64,000 nt of DNA from Actinoplanes siamensis (GTDB lineage: Bacteria; Actinomycetota; Actinomycetes; Mycobacteriales; Micromonosporaceae), in NCBI RefSeq assembly GCF_016862395.1, contig NZ_BOMW01000041.1, forward strand, positions 32,663 to 96,662, read 5' to 3'. The stretch's first letter is position 1, and each line of letters starts with the position of its first letter. The notes below the pieces were generated by a model. That model was not told the origin of the DNA, did not search any database, and worked only from the letters and a program-made list of their open reading frames with translations. Both the position numbers and the translations under genes were made by a program. This document shows, piece after piece, positions 41,162 through 50,040 of the stretch.

Positions 41162-43107
41162 CGCTCGTGCCTGGCGTGCAGGGTGACCAGCCCGTCGGCG
41201 GCGGTGATGTCCTCCACCCGGACCTTGCCCCACCGCACGTCCTGGTCGAACAGGTAGCGTGCGAGCGGGTTGATCAGCTTGCTCTCCACCTCGTTGCCGA
41301 TGCCCCGGCCGCCGTTGGTCAGCGTCTCCGGCGCGGCGCACCACCGCTGCAGCCGTTGCCGCGCGGCGCCGCCCAGCTCCAGGTGGACGCCGTGCTCCCG
41401 GGACAGCCGCTCCTCGACGTTGCGCAGCTGCCCGTCGAGGATGCGCAGGGCGGTCGGCTCGCTGATGAAGTCGAACACCACGATGTTGTCACCGAAGCGG
41501 TTGAGCAGCTCCGGGCGGCCCAGCTCCCGGGTGAAATGGTCCTTGATCGCCTCCTTGACGGTCCGCTCCAGCGTGTCGTGGTCGATCCCCGGATGCACCA
41601 GCTGGACCTTCTCGCCGGTGGCCGGGTCGTCGCGGAAGATGCCCAGGTTGGACGTGAAGATCAGCATGCATTCGGTGAAGTACGTGGTGACGCCCTGCCC
41701 GTCGGTGAGCCGCCCGTCGTCGAGGATCTGCAGGAACTTGTCGAAGATCTGCCGGTTGGCCTTCTCGAACTCGTCGAAGAGCACCACCGAGAACGGCTTG
41801 CGCCGGATCGCCCCGGTCAGCTCGCCGCCGGCCTCGTAGCCGACGTAGCCGGGCGGGGCGCCGGTCAGCCGGTCGGCGGAGTGGCTCGCCGAGAACTCGG
41901 ACATGTCGAACCGCAGGTACGCGTCCGGGTCGCCGAACAGCATCGTGGCCAGTTGCTTGGCCAGCTCGGTCTTGCCCACCCCGGTCGGCCCGGCCAGGAA
42001 CAGCACCCCCCGCGGCCGGTTCGCCGAGCTGCTGGCCTGCGCCCCGGACAGGCCCAGGGCGGCCCGCTTGAGGATGTCGAAGGCCTTCACCACGGCCGGC
42101 TGCTGGCCGTGGATCCGTTTCGGGACCTCGCTCTCGCCGAGCATGATCTGCCGGCGTACGGTCTCCTGCCGCCACGGGTTCTGGTCCACGCCGATCCGGT
42201 AGATCCGGATCGCGTCCTCGATCCGGCCGATCGGCATCCGCCGGTCCGCGGCGAGCCGGGCGATCTCGCGCATGGCGTGCAGCGTCATGTCGTCGGTGCG
42301 CTGCGCGAACCGGGCGACGTCCGGATCGGTGTCCGGCGGCGCGGTCCGGTCGCCGGTGATGATCGGCGCGAAGTACCTCGCCGCGCGCATCCGGTCGGAC
42401 AGCCCGGGGCCGGCCACCGCGATGCTGCGCACCCGTTCCATCCCGACGGTCAGCCAGGCCGGCAGGTCACGCTCGCCCTCGGTCAGCCAGATCACCGGGT
42501 TGAACAGGTCGGCCGGCCGGTCCGGCGGCCCGCCCAGGTGGGTCTCGGCGGTGACCGCGAGCTTCTGGGCGAACAGGAAGAAGTCCCGCTCCACCCCTTC
42601 CAGGCCGGTCTGGCTGCGCGGGATCCGGGCCGCGTAGTCGATGACCAGCGCGGCGCGGACCCCGTCCGGGCCGGCCGGGGAGTCGTCGGGCGCCGGGGCC
42701 GGCGGCACCGCGTCCGCGTCGATCGGCGGCGGCTCGGCGGCTCCTGCCACCCGGGCCATGCAGGTGCGCAGCCGCTCCAGCGTCTGCTTGCGGCCGATCA
42801 TCCGGCGACCCAGGAGCCGCTCCGCGGCGGCCCGCGCCGCCGGGTCGCCCGGCGGGTACACGGTGATGCCGTCGACCTGGTCGGAGACGATCAGGCAGCG
42901 GTACCCGGACGGGTGCAGCGCCTGCCAGAGGACCTCCAGCAGCGGCGTCGGGCGCACGCCGCCGGGGGCCCGGCCCCGGGTGTCGGGGACCAGGTAGAGG
43001 TCGCGGACGTTGCCGTGCAGGACGTACTGCGAGTGCACGGCGAGCGTGCCGGCCAGCTCCTGGGTGAACGCGGGGAAGCCGGGCAGGAACTCGGACGGGG
43101 TGGCCAT
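41158..43107 (-). CDS. Clp/Hsp100-type AAA+ ATPase with degenerate N-terminal module
   Basis: 649 aa. C-terminal AAA+ (about 330-649): FLAGPTGVGKTELAKQL (Lys379), GAPPGYVGYEAGGEL, VVLFDEFEKANRQIFDKFLQ, FTSNLG sensor, as in ClpA/ClpB second domains. The N-terminal 320 residues look like a P-loop-less AAA domain (QYVLHGNVRDLYLVPD, RAALVIDYAARIPRSQTGLE, PVIWLTEGERDLPAWLT). No Clp N-domain and no ClpP-binding loop recognised. ATG 43107 shares its A with the TGA of the preceding gene; GAGGAG upstream. Likely remodels or unfolds a partner in this kinase-FHA system. Confidence 0.83.
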   Translation of the reverse strand: MATPSEFLPGFPAFTQELAGTLAVHSQYVLHGNVRDLYLVPDTRGRAPGGVRPTPLLEVLWQALHPSGYRCLIVSDQVDGITVYPPGDPAARAAAERLLGRRMIGRKQTLERLRTCMARVAGAAEPPPIDADAVPPAPAPDDSPAGPDGVRAALVIDYAARIPRSQTGLEGVERDFFLFAQKLAVTAETHLGGPPDRPADLFNPVIWLTEGERDLPAWLTVGMERVRSIAVAGPGLSDRMRAARYFAPIITGDRTAPPDTDPDVARFAQRTDDMTLHAMREIARLAADRRMPIGRIEDAIRIYRIGVDQNPWRQETVRRQIMLGESEVPKRIHGQQPAVVKAFDILKRAALGLSGAQASSSANRPRGVLFLAGPTGVGKTELAKQLATMLFGDPDAYLRFDMSEFSASHSADRLTGAPPGYVGYEAGGELTGAIRRKPFSVVLFDEFEKANRQIFDKFLQILDDGRLTDGQGVTTYFTECMLIFTSNLGIFRDDPATGEKVQLVHPGIDHDTLERTVKEAIKDHFTRELGRPELLNRFGDNIVVFDFISEPTALRILDGQLRNVEERLSREHGVHLELGGAARQRLQRWCAAPETLTNGGRGIGNEVESKLINPLARYLFDQDVRWGKVRVEDITAADGLVTLHARHER

Positions 43108-44486
43108 CAACTCTCCTCGTGGTGATCGCGGGTCCGGGCCTTCGGGGCGGTGTCCTCGGCGGGCGATGCGGCCGGGGCGCCGGCGCCGCGCCCGAACCGC
43201 TTCAGGGCCGGGACGGGGTGTTCCGGCAGGTCCACGCGCGCCTCGAGGCCGCGTTCGCCGAGCCGGGCGCCGACCTCCCGGAGGCTGTCGTTCAGGTCCG
43301 CGCAGCGGCCGGCCTCACCACCGGCCTGCGGGGCGAGCTGTACCAGGCGCGACCGGATCCGGCCGGCGCCGTCGATCCACACATCGGCGGAGTGACCGCC
43401 CCGCCACGCGTCCCGGTGCACCGACAGGGTGGCCGAGTGGCCGACGCCCAGACCGGTGCTCACGTCGTAGCCCAGCCCGCTGAACGCCTCGGCCACCTCG
43501 TCGAGCAGCCGCCGCCGCTCCGTCTCCACGAGCGCCCAGTCCAGCGCGCTGTTCGCGGCGCGCCGCAGCTCGTCGGTGAGGTCGGCCTCGCCGCGGACCA
43601 CGGCCCGCAGCCCGGCGACCGCGTCCAGGCACGGCGGCCGCGGCGGCGCGAGATCGCCGATCGCCTCCGCGACCAGTGGCTGGTCCAGCCCGGCCAGCAG
43701 GGTGGCCGCCTCGCGGCGGCGGGCGATCCGGGGATTGAGCTCCTGCTCCACGACCCGGGCCAGGGCCTCCAGGAACGTGGTGTTCATCGTGGTGTTCTTC
43801 TTCTGCTCGGCCCGCGCCGCGGCGGTCAGCGCCAGCGCGCGGTCGTCGGCGGTGGCGTCCTCGTGCAGCCGCACCAGGATGGCGTCGATCTCGGCCCGGA
43901 CGCGGGCGCCGTCGGCCTTGGCCGGCGCGGTCCAGGCCGGCTCCGGCCGGACCGCCGGGACGGTTCCGCGCCGGGCCAGCACCCGCTGGTGGTGGGCGAG
44001 CAGCTCGGCGGCGCTGGGCGAGCCGGCCGCCGGGACCGGCAGGGCGGCCAGCAGTGTGTGCCGTTCCCGGTCCGCCTCGGCCCGCTCGATCTGCGCCCGG
44101 GCCCCGGCGAGCGCCGCGCGCACCTGGGTCACCAGGGCCGGGGTACCGGCCAGCCGGCACCCGGTCACGTCGACCGGCCGGGGCAGGTCCGGCCGGACGC
44201 CGGCCTTCTCGGCGCGTGCGGCCAGCAGCAGCAGCTCCTGGTTGACCCGTACCGCCGATCCCGCCGCGAGCTCCCACAGCCGGGTCCGGACCTCCTGGTC
44301 GTGCTGCTCGTCCGCCTCGCGCTCCAGCTCAGCGGCGAACTCCTCCAGCGCGCGGCCGGCCGCCTCGGTGCCGGCCCGGGCCGCCTTGACCACCAGCGTG
44401 GCCGCCACGCCCGCACCCACGGCGACCACCGCCAGCGGGACGAGCACCAGCCCGGCCGGCAGCACCGCGATCTCTCCACCACTCAT
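43107..44486 (-). CDS. membrane-anchored coiled-coil protein of the kinase operon
   Basis: 459 aa, family not recognised. One N-terminal transmembrane segment (VLPAGLVLVPLAVVAVGAGV, about 8-30) followed by long charged helices rich in Arg/Glu/Ala (EEFAAELEREADEQHDQEVR, LVTQVRAALAGARAQIERAE) likely to form coiled coils, then a folded C-terminal domain with beta strands (HSATLSVHRDAWRGGHSADV, WIDGAGRIRSRLVQL). ATG 44486 overlaps the kinase stop by 4 nt and its own stop overlaps the AAA+ start. Could be the substrate or membrane platform for the AAA+ protein. Confidence 0.72.
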   Translation of the reverse strand: MSGGEIAVLPAGLVLVPLAVVAVGAGVAATLVVKAARAGTEAAGRALEEFAAELEREADEQHDQEVRTRLWELAAGSAVRVNQELLLLAARAEKAGVRPDLPRPVDVTGCRLAGTPALVTQVRAALAGARAQIERAEADRERHTLLAALPVPAAGSPSAAELLAHHQRVLARRGTVPAVRPEPAWTAPAKADGARVRAEIDAILVRLHEDATADDRALALTAAARAEQKKNTTMNTTFLEALARVVEQELNPRIARRREAATLLAGLDQPLVAEAIGDLAPPRPPCLDAVAGLRAVVRGEADLTDELRRAANSALDWALVETERRRLLDEVAEAFSGLGYDVSTGLGVGHSATLSVHRDAWRGGHSADVWIDGAGRIRSRLVQLAPQAGGEAGRCADLNDSLREVGARLGERGLEARVDLPEHPVPALKRFGRGAGAPAASPAEDTAPKARTRDHHEES

Positions 44487-46759
44487 CCGCCCACTCCCTC
44501 TTCGGTATCTCGACGTCGTTCCGCCTCGGCGATCAGCTCCTCGTCGGCCGCCACCTCGGCGCGCCAGGCCGTCCAGCGGCGCCCGGCCCAGACCAGGTGG
44601 GCGATCGTCGTGGCGATCACCAGGTACTGCGGGAACCGGGACGCGGCCAGGCCGAGCACGGCCAGCCCGGCGAGGACGGCCAGCAACCCCGGCGCCCAGG
44701 ACCGCCGCAGGAACCGGCCGGCCGGGCCCAGCGCGATCACGCCGGCGCCGGGGATCGAGTACCGCCTGTGGAACCGGCCGCCCACCCCGGCGGCCAGCAG
44801 GCACTCGGTGACCAGCGACACGGCGAGGCAGACCGCGGCGGCCACCCAGGCCAGCGCGATCACCGGGTCACCGGCGTGCCCGGCGGCGTCCGCGCCGGTG
44901 ACCACGGCGATCCAGGCCACCCCGAGCAGGCTCACCCCGGCCACCGCCCAGCCCAGCGCCGCGGGCCGGTTCTGCCGGCGCGACCACTCCCGGAACGCCG
45001 CGCTCAGCGCCAGGTCGCTCCGTCGCCGGAGCTCGGCCTCGGCGCGGTCGTGCTCGGACCGCGCGACCGCCCGCGCGTGGCCGATCAGCAGCACCGCCGG
45101 CCAGAGCATCTCCGGGTCGCCGGCCAGGCGCCGCATCCACGGCACCGGCACGGGCAGCTCCGCGACGCGCCGGTCCAGCTCCTCGCGCAGCGCGGCGCGG
45201 TCGGCGGGCTGGTCGAGCGCCATCCGCAGCCAGATCGCCAGCCGCTCCCGGACGTCGACCCGCTCCCGCAGGTAGCGCTCGGCGTCCGGGTCGCCGACCC
45301 GGCGCACCATGGCCGGCCAGTCCCGGTGCACCCGCATCCAGGCGCGGTCCAGGTCGGCGAGCGCCTGCCCGCCGCTGCCGTCGCCGTCCGGCAGCGCCGT
45401 GTCGAACTCCGGCAGCAGGCGGTGGTTCCACAGATCGCGCAGCACCGAGCCGTGGTCGCCGTCGTTGCGCATCGCCGCGTGCGCGGTCATCAGCAGGCCG
45501 GCCCGGGTGATCACGTGGTTGCGGTAGACCGGGGGCCGGGTCGGGTCGAGGGCCCGCAGGACCCGCAGCAGCCGTACGTCGCCGGGCAGCCCGGACTCCG
45601 CCGCGACGGCGTCCACCTCCCGGCGGGCCTCGTCGGCGTCGCCGCCGGTGAACTGGTCCAGCCACGTGCGCAGCCCGTCCAGGCCGCCGTCGCGTTCGAA
45701 CAGCACCCGGACCGCGTGGTTCCATGCGGTGGCCATCTCCTGCGCCAGCTCGGCGCGCAGATGGAAGGACATGCCGCGGAAGTGGTGCGGGACGCCTGCC
45801 ACGTCCGGGGCGGCCGCGGGCGCCGACGGCACCGGCTCCGGCGGCAGCGGATCCGCCGTTCCGGTCAGCCACTGACCCACCTCGCCGGCGCCCCAGCGCA
45901 GCGACCGGTCGGTGGCCAGCAGGCCCCGGCACAGGTTACGCAGCCGCTCGTCGGGCACGCCGGAGACGTCCACCGAGCGCATCTGGGCGAAGTGGCCGCG
46001 GATGTCGTCGTCGGCCAGCCCGTCGAACGGGTGCTCGCCGGTGGCCAGTTCGAGGACCGTCATCCCCAGCCCCCACCAGTCGGTGGCCGCGCCGACCAGC
46101 CCGCCGTTGCACCATTCGGGCGGCTGGTAGGCCAGGTTGATGCGCTGCGGCCAGTCGGTCGCGGCCAGCGGCCCGGCGACGCCGAAGTCGACGAGCGTCG
46201 CGTCGTCGCCGGCGATCATGATGTTGGCCGGCTTCACGTCCCGGTGCACGAACCCGGCGCGGTGCAGCGCGGTCAGCGCGGCCGCAACGCGCTGCACCAG
46301 GTCGGTGAGCGCGGTGAGGCCGTCGCCCGGGTGCGCCCGGCGCTCCTCGCGCAGGTTCTGGCCCGGGACGAAGGCCATCACGCTGTGCCCGGCCTCGAAC
46401 TCCAGATGCCGTACCGCGTTGAGCGGCGTCCCGGCCAGGTAGGCGACCAGCCCGGGGTCGGGCACGCGGGCCGGCAGGTGGCGCTTCACCACCGCCTCGG
46501 CGCCGCCGGCGCGCACCCGGACCAGGTAGAGCGGGGCCCGGCCGCCGGCCGCCAGCCGCCGGACCATTTCGTAGCGCGCGGCCAGCGGTGCGGGCAGCCC
46601 GTCCCCGGGCCAGTCCCCGTCCGCCGTCCCCGGCCGGGACCGCCCCTCGTCCAGCAGCGTCTCGTCCAGCTCGGGTCCCGCGCGCGGCGGGTCGCGCCGC
46701 GTGCGTCCCTCGTCCAGCAGGGTCTCGTCGAGACCGGCCGGCTGCTCGGGCTGGCTCAT
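44483..46759 (-). CDS. Ser/Thr protein kinase with C-terminal membrane segments and TxxD repeats
   Basis: 758 aa. The first 45 residues carry LDETLLDEGR twice (residues 10-19 and 31-40); Thr13 and Thr34 have Asp at +3, a classic FHA-binding phospho-site form. Kinase domain about 60-330: Gly loop LAAGGRAPLYLV, catalytic Lys in AVVKRHL, VHRDVKPANIM, VDFGVAG, YQPPEW and DWWGLGMTVLEL, all active-site motifs intact. A helical middle and four hydrophobic segments near the C-terminus (LGWAVAGVSLLGVAWIAVV, ALAWVAAAVCLAVSLVTECL, GLLAVLAGLAVLGLAA) anchor it to the membrane. First gene of a four-gene operon with overlapping stops/starts; divergent from a membrane protein gene. Confidence 0.9.
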   Translation of the reverse strand: MSQPEQPAGLDETLLDEGRTRRDPPRAGPELDETLLDEGRSRPGTADGDWPGDGLPAPLAARYEMVRRLAAGGRAPLYLVRVRAGGAEAVVKRHLPARVPDPGLVAYLAGTPLNAVRHLEFEAGHSVMAFVPGQNLREERRAHPGDGLTALTDLVQRVAAALTALHRAGFVHRDVKPANIMIAGDDATLVDFGVAGPLAATDWPQRINLAYQPPEWCNGGLVGAATDWWGLGMTVLELATGEHPFDGLADDDIRGHFAQMRSVDVSGVPDERLRNLCRGLLATDRSLRWGAGEVGQWLTGTADPLPPEPVPSAPAAAPDVAGVPHHFRGMSFHLRAELAQEMATAWNHAVRVLFERDGGLDGLRTWLDQFTGGDADEARREVDAVAAESGLPGDVRLLRVLRALDPTRPPVYRNHVITRAGLLMTAHAAMRNDGDHGSVLRDLWNHRLLPEFDTALPDGDGSGGQALADLDRAWMRVHRDWPAMVRRVGDPDAERYLRERVDVRERLAIWLRMALDQPADRAALREELDRRVAELPVPVPWMRRLAGDPEMLWPAVLLIGHARAVARSEHDRAEAELRRRSDLALSAAFREWSRRQNRPAALGWAVAGVSLLGVAWIAVVTGADAAGHAGDPVIALAWVAAAVCLAVSLVTECLLAAGVGGRFHRRYSIPGAGVIALGPAGRFLRRSWAPGLLAVLAGLAVLGLAASRFPQYLVIATTIAHLVWAGRRWTAWRAEVAADEELIAEAERRRDTEEGVGG

Positions 46760-46839
46760 CCGCCGCTGACACCTCCGTGCTCCGGTCCGCCAGAAGTCTG
46801 GTGACCACCGAAACCTGCTACCGAGGAAGTGACGGACCG

Positions 46840-48153
46840 GTGACCTATCCGCAGATGTGGGGCCGTCGTCTCGGCCAGGCTCTCGCGGTCCTCCGGGACC
46901 CGGACGCCGGCCTGCTGCCGCCGCTGCCCCCGCCGCTCGTGGACCCGCGCCTGGACGCCGGCCGGCTGATCGCCGAGGCGCGGCAGAAGGGCCTCGAGGA
47001 CGGCGCGGCCTACCTGTACGACGGCTGGTCCTTCGGGCACGAGGGCGACCCGCCGGACGCCGTGGGCGCGCCGGCGTACGTGGCGGCGCTGCGCCGCCGC
47101 CGGGACACCGCCCTGCACGAGCACCGCGACCGGCAGCGCCAGACCGAGGACGTGCTGGCCGGCCTCTACGACGCCGCGCAGGACGCGGACCGGGACATGC
47201 GCCAGGCCCGGGACCGGATGGCCCGGGTGGCCGCCCGTGAGCAGCTCGACGAGGACCGCTCGCTGCGCGCCTACCTGCGCCGCCGGGACCTGGACGCCGA
47301 GCGGCTGCCGCTGCCCCCGCTGGACCACCCGGTCTGGGAGGGCGAGGCGCCGCCGATGGGCCTGCTCTGGCGGGTGTTCATCCTGCTGTTCCTGGGCGTC
47401 GTGGTGTTCGTCATCGAGCACTACGTGGCCGGGGCCTACCTGCCGCTGACCGACCTGGGCCGGACCACCGGCCGGGTGCTCACCGGCGCGATCGCCGCTG
47501 CCACCGTGGCCGGCCCGCTGGTGTCCGGGCAGCTGTTCCGGCACCGGCACGCGACCGGGTACGACCGGCCGCTGGCCGTGCTCACGTTCGTGCTGCTGCT
47601 GCCCACGCTCGCGATCATCGGAGGCTTCGGGCTGCTCGCCGCGTCGCTGTTCGACCACGGCGTCACCGGCGCGGGCGGCCCGGCGCCGGACGCGTCGCGG
47701 ACCGCCGCGCTCGGCCTCACCCCGGCGACGCTGGTCGTGGTCTTCGACGTGGTGCTGTTCCTGGCCTGCGCGATGGCGTACCTGCTGGGCCTGGCTCAGC
47801 GGCACCCGTTCCAGCAGGCGTTCGCCCGCAGCCGGCGGATCCGCAACCGGACCGTCGACGTGGTGCAGCGGATGGGCGCCCGGATCAACCCGGACTTCCG
47901 GGCGGTGCTGGCCCCGGGCGACGGCGGGCAAGACGGAGACGGGCGGACGGCCGACCGGGAGGCGGCGGTCCGGTCCGCGTACCGGGCCGCCGAGGAGGCG
48001 TACTACCAGGGCCTGGTCGAGGCGGTGGCGGACCCGACGTTCACCGAGGCCGTGATGCGCCACCGGAGCCGGGCGGCCGCGGGGCCGGCCGGTGATCCGG
48101 AGACCGGCGGACCGGCCGGGGACGCGGACGCCGGGGAGGCGGCCGATGACTGA
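46840..48153 (+). CDS. multi-pass membrane protein divergent from the kinase
   Basis: 437 aa, family not recognised. About 160 soluble residues (AGRLIAEARQKGLEDGAAYL, DAAQDADRDMRQARDRMARV), then four hydrophobic segments (WRVFILLFLGVVVFVIEHYV, LTGAIAAATVAGPLVSG, AVLTFVLLLPTLAIIGGFGL, LVVVFDVVLFLACAMAYLL) and a soluble C-terminus ending in acidic Gly/Ala residues. GTG 46840 is preceded by GAGGAAG; GTG 46801 and ATG 46855 are in-frame alternatives. Its stop overlaps the radical SAM start by 8 nt, so the two act together. Only 80 nt separate it from the kinase gene. Confidence 0.72.
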   Translation: MTYPQMWGRRLGQALAVLRDPDAGLLPPLPPPLVDPRLDAGRLIAEARQKGLEDGAAYLYDGWSFGHEGDPPDAVGAPAYVAALRRRRDTALHEHRDRQRQTEDVLAGLYDAAQDADRDMRQARDRMARVAAREQLDEDRSLRAYLRRRDLDAERLPLPPLDHPVWEGEAPPMGLLWRVFILLFLGVVVFVIEHYVAGAYLPLTDLGRTTGRVLTGAIAAATVAGPLVSGQLFRHRHATGYDRPLAVLTFVLLLPTLAIIGGFGLLAASLFDHGVTGAGGPAPDASRTAALGLTPATLVVVFDVVLFLACAMAYLLGLAQRHPFQQAFARSRRIRNRTVDVVQRMGARINPDFRAVLAPGDGGQDGDGRTADREAAVRSAYRAAEEAYYQGLVEAVADPTFTEAVMRHRSRAAAGPAGDPETGGPAGDADAGEAADD

Positions 48154-48811
48154 GTCGTTGCGGCTGGCCCGGGCGCACTTCCCGGTGACCGCGCTGGGCT
48201 ACGGGCGGCGGCTCGGGCTCTGGGTGCAGGGCTGCCCGCTGGCTTGCCCGGGGTGCATCGCCAAGGACACCTGGGACCCGGACGGGGGAGTGGCGGCAGG
48301 CGTCGGCGAACTGCTGGACGACGTGCGGCGGGCGGCCGAGGCCGGGGCGGACGGGCTCACGGTCAGCGGAGGCGAGCCGCTGCGTCAGGCCCGGGCGCTC
48401 GGGGCGTTGCTCAACGGCGTACGGGAAATCGGTCTGGATGATTTCGACCTGCTGGTCTACACCGGCTACGAGCTGGCCGAGCTCGATGACGAGCAGCGCG
48501 GGACCGCGGCCCTGGCGGACGTGCTGATCACCGGGCGGTACGTCGCGGCCGCGCCCACCGGGCGGATCTGGCGCGGCTCGGCCAACCAGGAGATGCTGCT
48601 GCGCACGCCGCTGGCGCGGGCGCGGTACACCGAGTTCCTGGAGTACGAGCCGCCGGCCCCGCCCATCCAGGTCGGCGCCGGCCCGGACGGCCGGGCCTGG
48701 TGGGTGGGCGTGCCGAACCGGGCGGAGACCAGACGCGAGCTGGACCGCGCACTGGCGGCGCTCGGCTACACCGTGGAGTCGGTGAGCTGGCGCCGCACCC
48801 GTGACCGCTAG
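48146..48811 (+). CDS. radical SAM protein (anaerobic RNR-activase-like)
   Basis: 221 aa. GCPLACPGCIAKDTWDP contains CxxxCxxC (Cys30, Cys34, Cys37) for a [4Fe-4S] cluster that cleaves S-adenosylmethionine; LTVSGGEPLRQARALGALL is the GGE SAM-binding motif; LLVYTGYELAEL follows, as in NrdG-like activases. The size is that of minimal radical SAM enzymes, but no ribonucleotide reductase is nearby. Its location inside a kinase/FHA/AAA+ locus suggests it modifies a protein or nucleotide of this system. The stop shares CTAG with the stop of the opposite gene. Confidence 0.85.
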   Translation: MTESLRLARAHFPVTALGYGRRLGLWVQGCPLACPGCIAKDTWDPDGGVAAGVGELLDDVRRAAEAGADGLTVSGGEPLRQARALGALLNGVREIGLDDFDLLVYTGYELAELDDEQRGTAALADVLITGRYVAAAPTGRIWRGSANQEMLLRTPLARARYTEFLEYEPPAPPIQVGAGPDGRAWWVGVPNRAETRRELDRALAALGYTVESVSWRRTRDR

Positions 48812-50040
48812 TCCTCCCGCGCCTGCGGCGGCCCTGGCTCCGGCTCGGACTGCGCCGGGGCCGGGCGCGGGCCGGACAGGCGCCGCCGCAGCCAGCTCTG
48901 CTCCGGCTCCAGCCGCAGCTGCCGGATCAGGATGGCCGCCTCGGCCCGGATCCGCCGGGCCGCCGACCGGCACCTGTCGATCTCCACGGCGTACTGCCGC
49001 TTGCGGCTGTCCCGCAGCTCGTCGAGCTGCGCGCGCAGGGCTCGGGCCTCCGCGGCGTCACGCAGCAGGGCGCCGTGCCGCGGCTCGGCCCGGCGCAGCC
49101 GCCTGCTGGTCCGTGTGTACTGGGCGACCTCGGCGCGCGGCCGGTGGTATCCGGCGGTCAGCGCGATCGCCCCGGTCAGCCCGTAGAGCAGCAGCATCAG
49201 CACCGCGCCCAGCGCCTGGCCGTCGTCGGCGGGCGCGGGGCCGGCATTCGCCCAGGCGCTCGCCGCGTCCCCGCTCGGCGGGGCGGGCGCCAGCAGCCGG
49301 AAGACGAACGCGCCGAGCCCCATCGCCAGCCACACGCCGGCCAGCCCCCAGCCGAGCACCGCGCGCCGGATCCGGCGCCGCGTCTCCCGGGCCCGCCGCA
49401 GGCACTCGCCGGCCAGGTGCGCCACGTACGTCGTCGTCACGGTCAGCGCCACGACCAGCGGGAACACCGTGGCGTCGTTGAGCATCCGCTCGACCACCTG
49501 CCGGAAGGTGATCAGGTCGGCGACCATCGCCAGCGCCAGCACGACGTAGAGCACCACCATCGTGACCAGGCCGCGGCCGGCCAGCTCGCCGACGTTGCCG
49601 GTCTGGTAACCGGCCTCCTCGATGCCGTCCGGGCCGGCCGGCATCGGGGTGTCGCGCTGCTCGACGCCGCGCCGGGCGCCGCGCTTGACGTACTTCAGCT
49701 CCTGGATCCGGCCGCCGCGGCTCTCCTCGTCGTGGTCGTACTGGGTGACCAGCCCGTCGATCTGCGCCTGCGCCTTGCCCAGCTCCACCTCCTCGGCGGT
49801 GTGCCGGCGCAGGATCTCCACCTCCATCTCGACCACGTGCGACTCGATCACCTCGTGGACCGCGCTGACCACGGAGTCGTCGATGCCGTACCGCGCGGTT
49901 CCGGCCAGCTGCCGTCGGACCCGCTGGCGCAGCCGGTCCTCGCCGGCCATCGCCGGCACCGGCCGCAGGCTCAGCCGCCTGAGCCGCTTCGCGGTCCGCC
50001 GCAGCTCGGCACGGCGCTTCCAGTCCTTCGGCATCCTCAT
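48808..50040 (-). CDS. membrane protein with coiled-coil ends
   Basis: 410 aa, family not recognised. Basic N-terminus (MPKDWKRRAELRRTAKRLRR), an acidic helical part (ESHVVEMEVEILRRHTAEEV), then four hydrophobic segments (VTMVVLYVVLALAMVADLIT, FPLVVALTVTTTYVAHLAG, GWGLAGVWLAMGLGAFVFRL, LGAVLMLLLYGLTGAIAL), and a C-terminal coiled coil (AEARALRAQLDELRDSRKRQ). ATG 50040 overlaps the previous stop by 4 nt. Topology echoes the membrane protein at 46840-48153; both may build the membrane part of one complex. Confidence 0.72.
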   Translation of the reverse strand: MRMPKDWKRRAELRRTAKRLRRLSLRPVPAMAGEDRLRQRVRRQLAGTARYGIDDSVVSAVHEVIESHVVEMEVEILRRHTAEEVELGKAQAQIDGLVTQYDHDEESRGGRIQELKYVKRGARRGVEQRDTPMPAGPDGIEEAGYQTGNVGELAGRGLVTMVVLYVVLALAMVADLITFRQVVERMLNDATVFPLVVALTVTTTYVAHLAGECLRRARETRRRIRRAVLGWGLAGVWLAMGLGAFVFRLLAPAPPSGDAASAWANAGPAPADDGQALGAVLMLLLYGLTGAIALTAGYHRPRAEVAQYTRTSRRLRRAEPRHGALLRDAAEARALRAQLDELRDSRKRQYAVEIDRCRSAARRIRAEAAILIRQLRLEPEQSWLRRRLSGPRPAPAQSEPEPGPPQARED

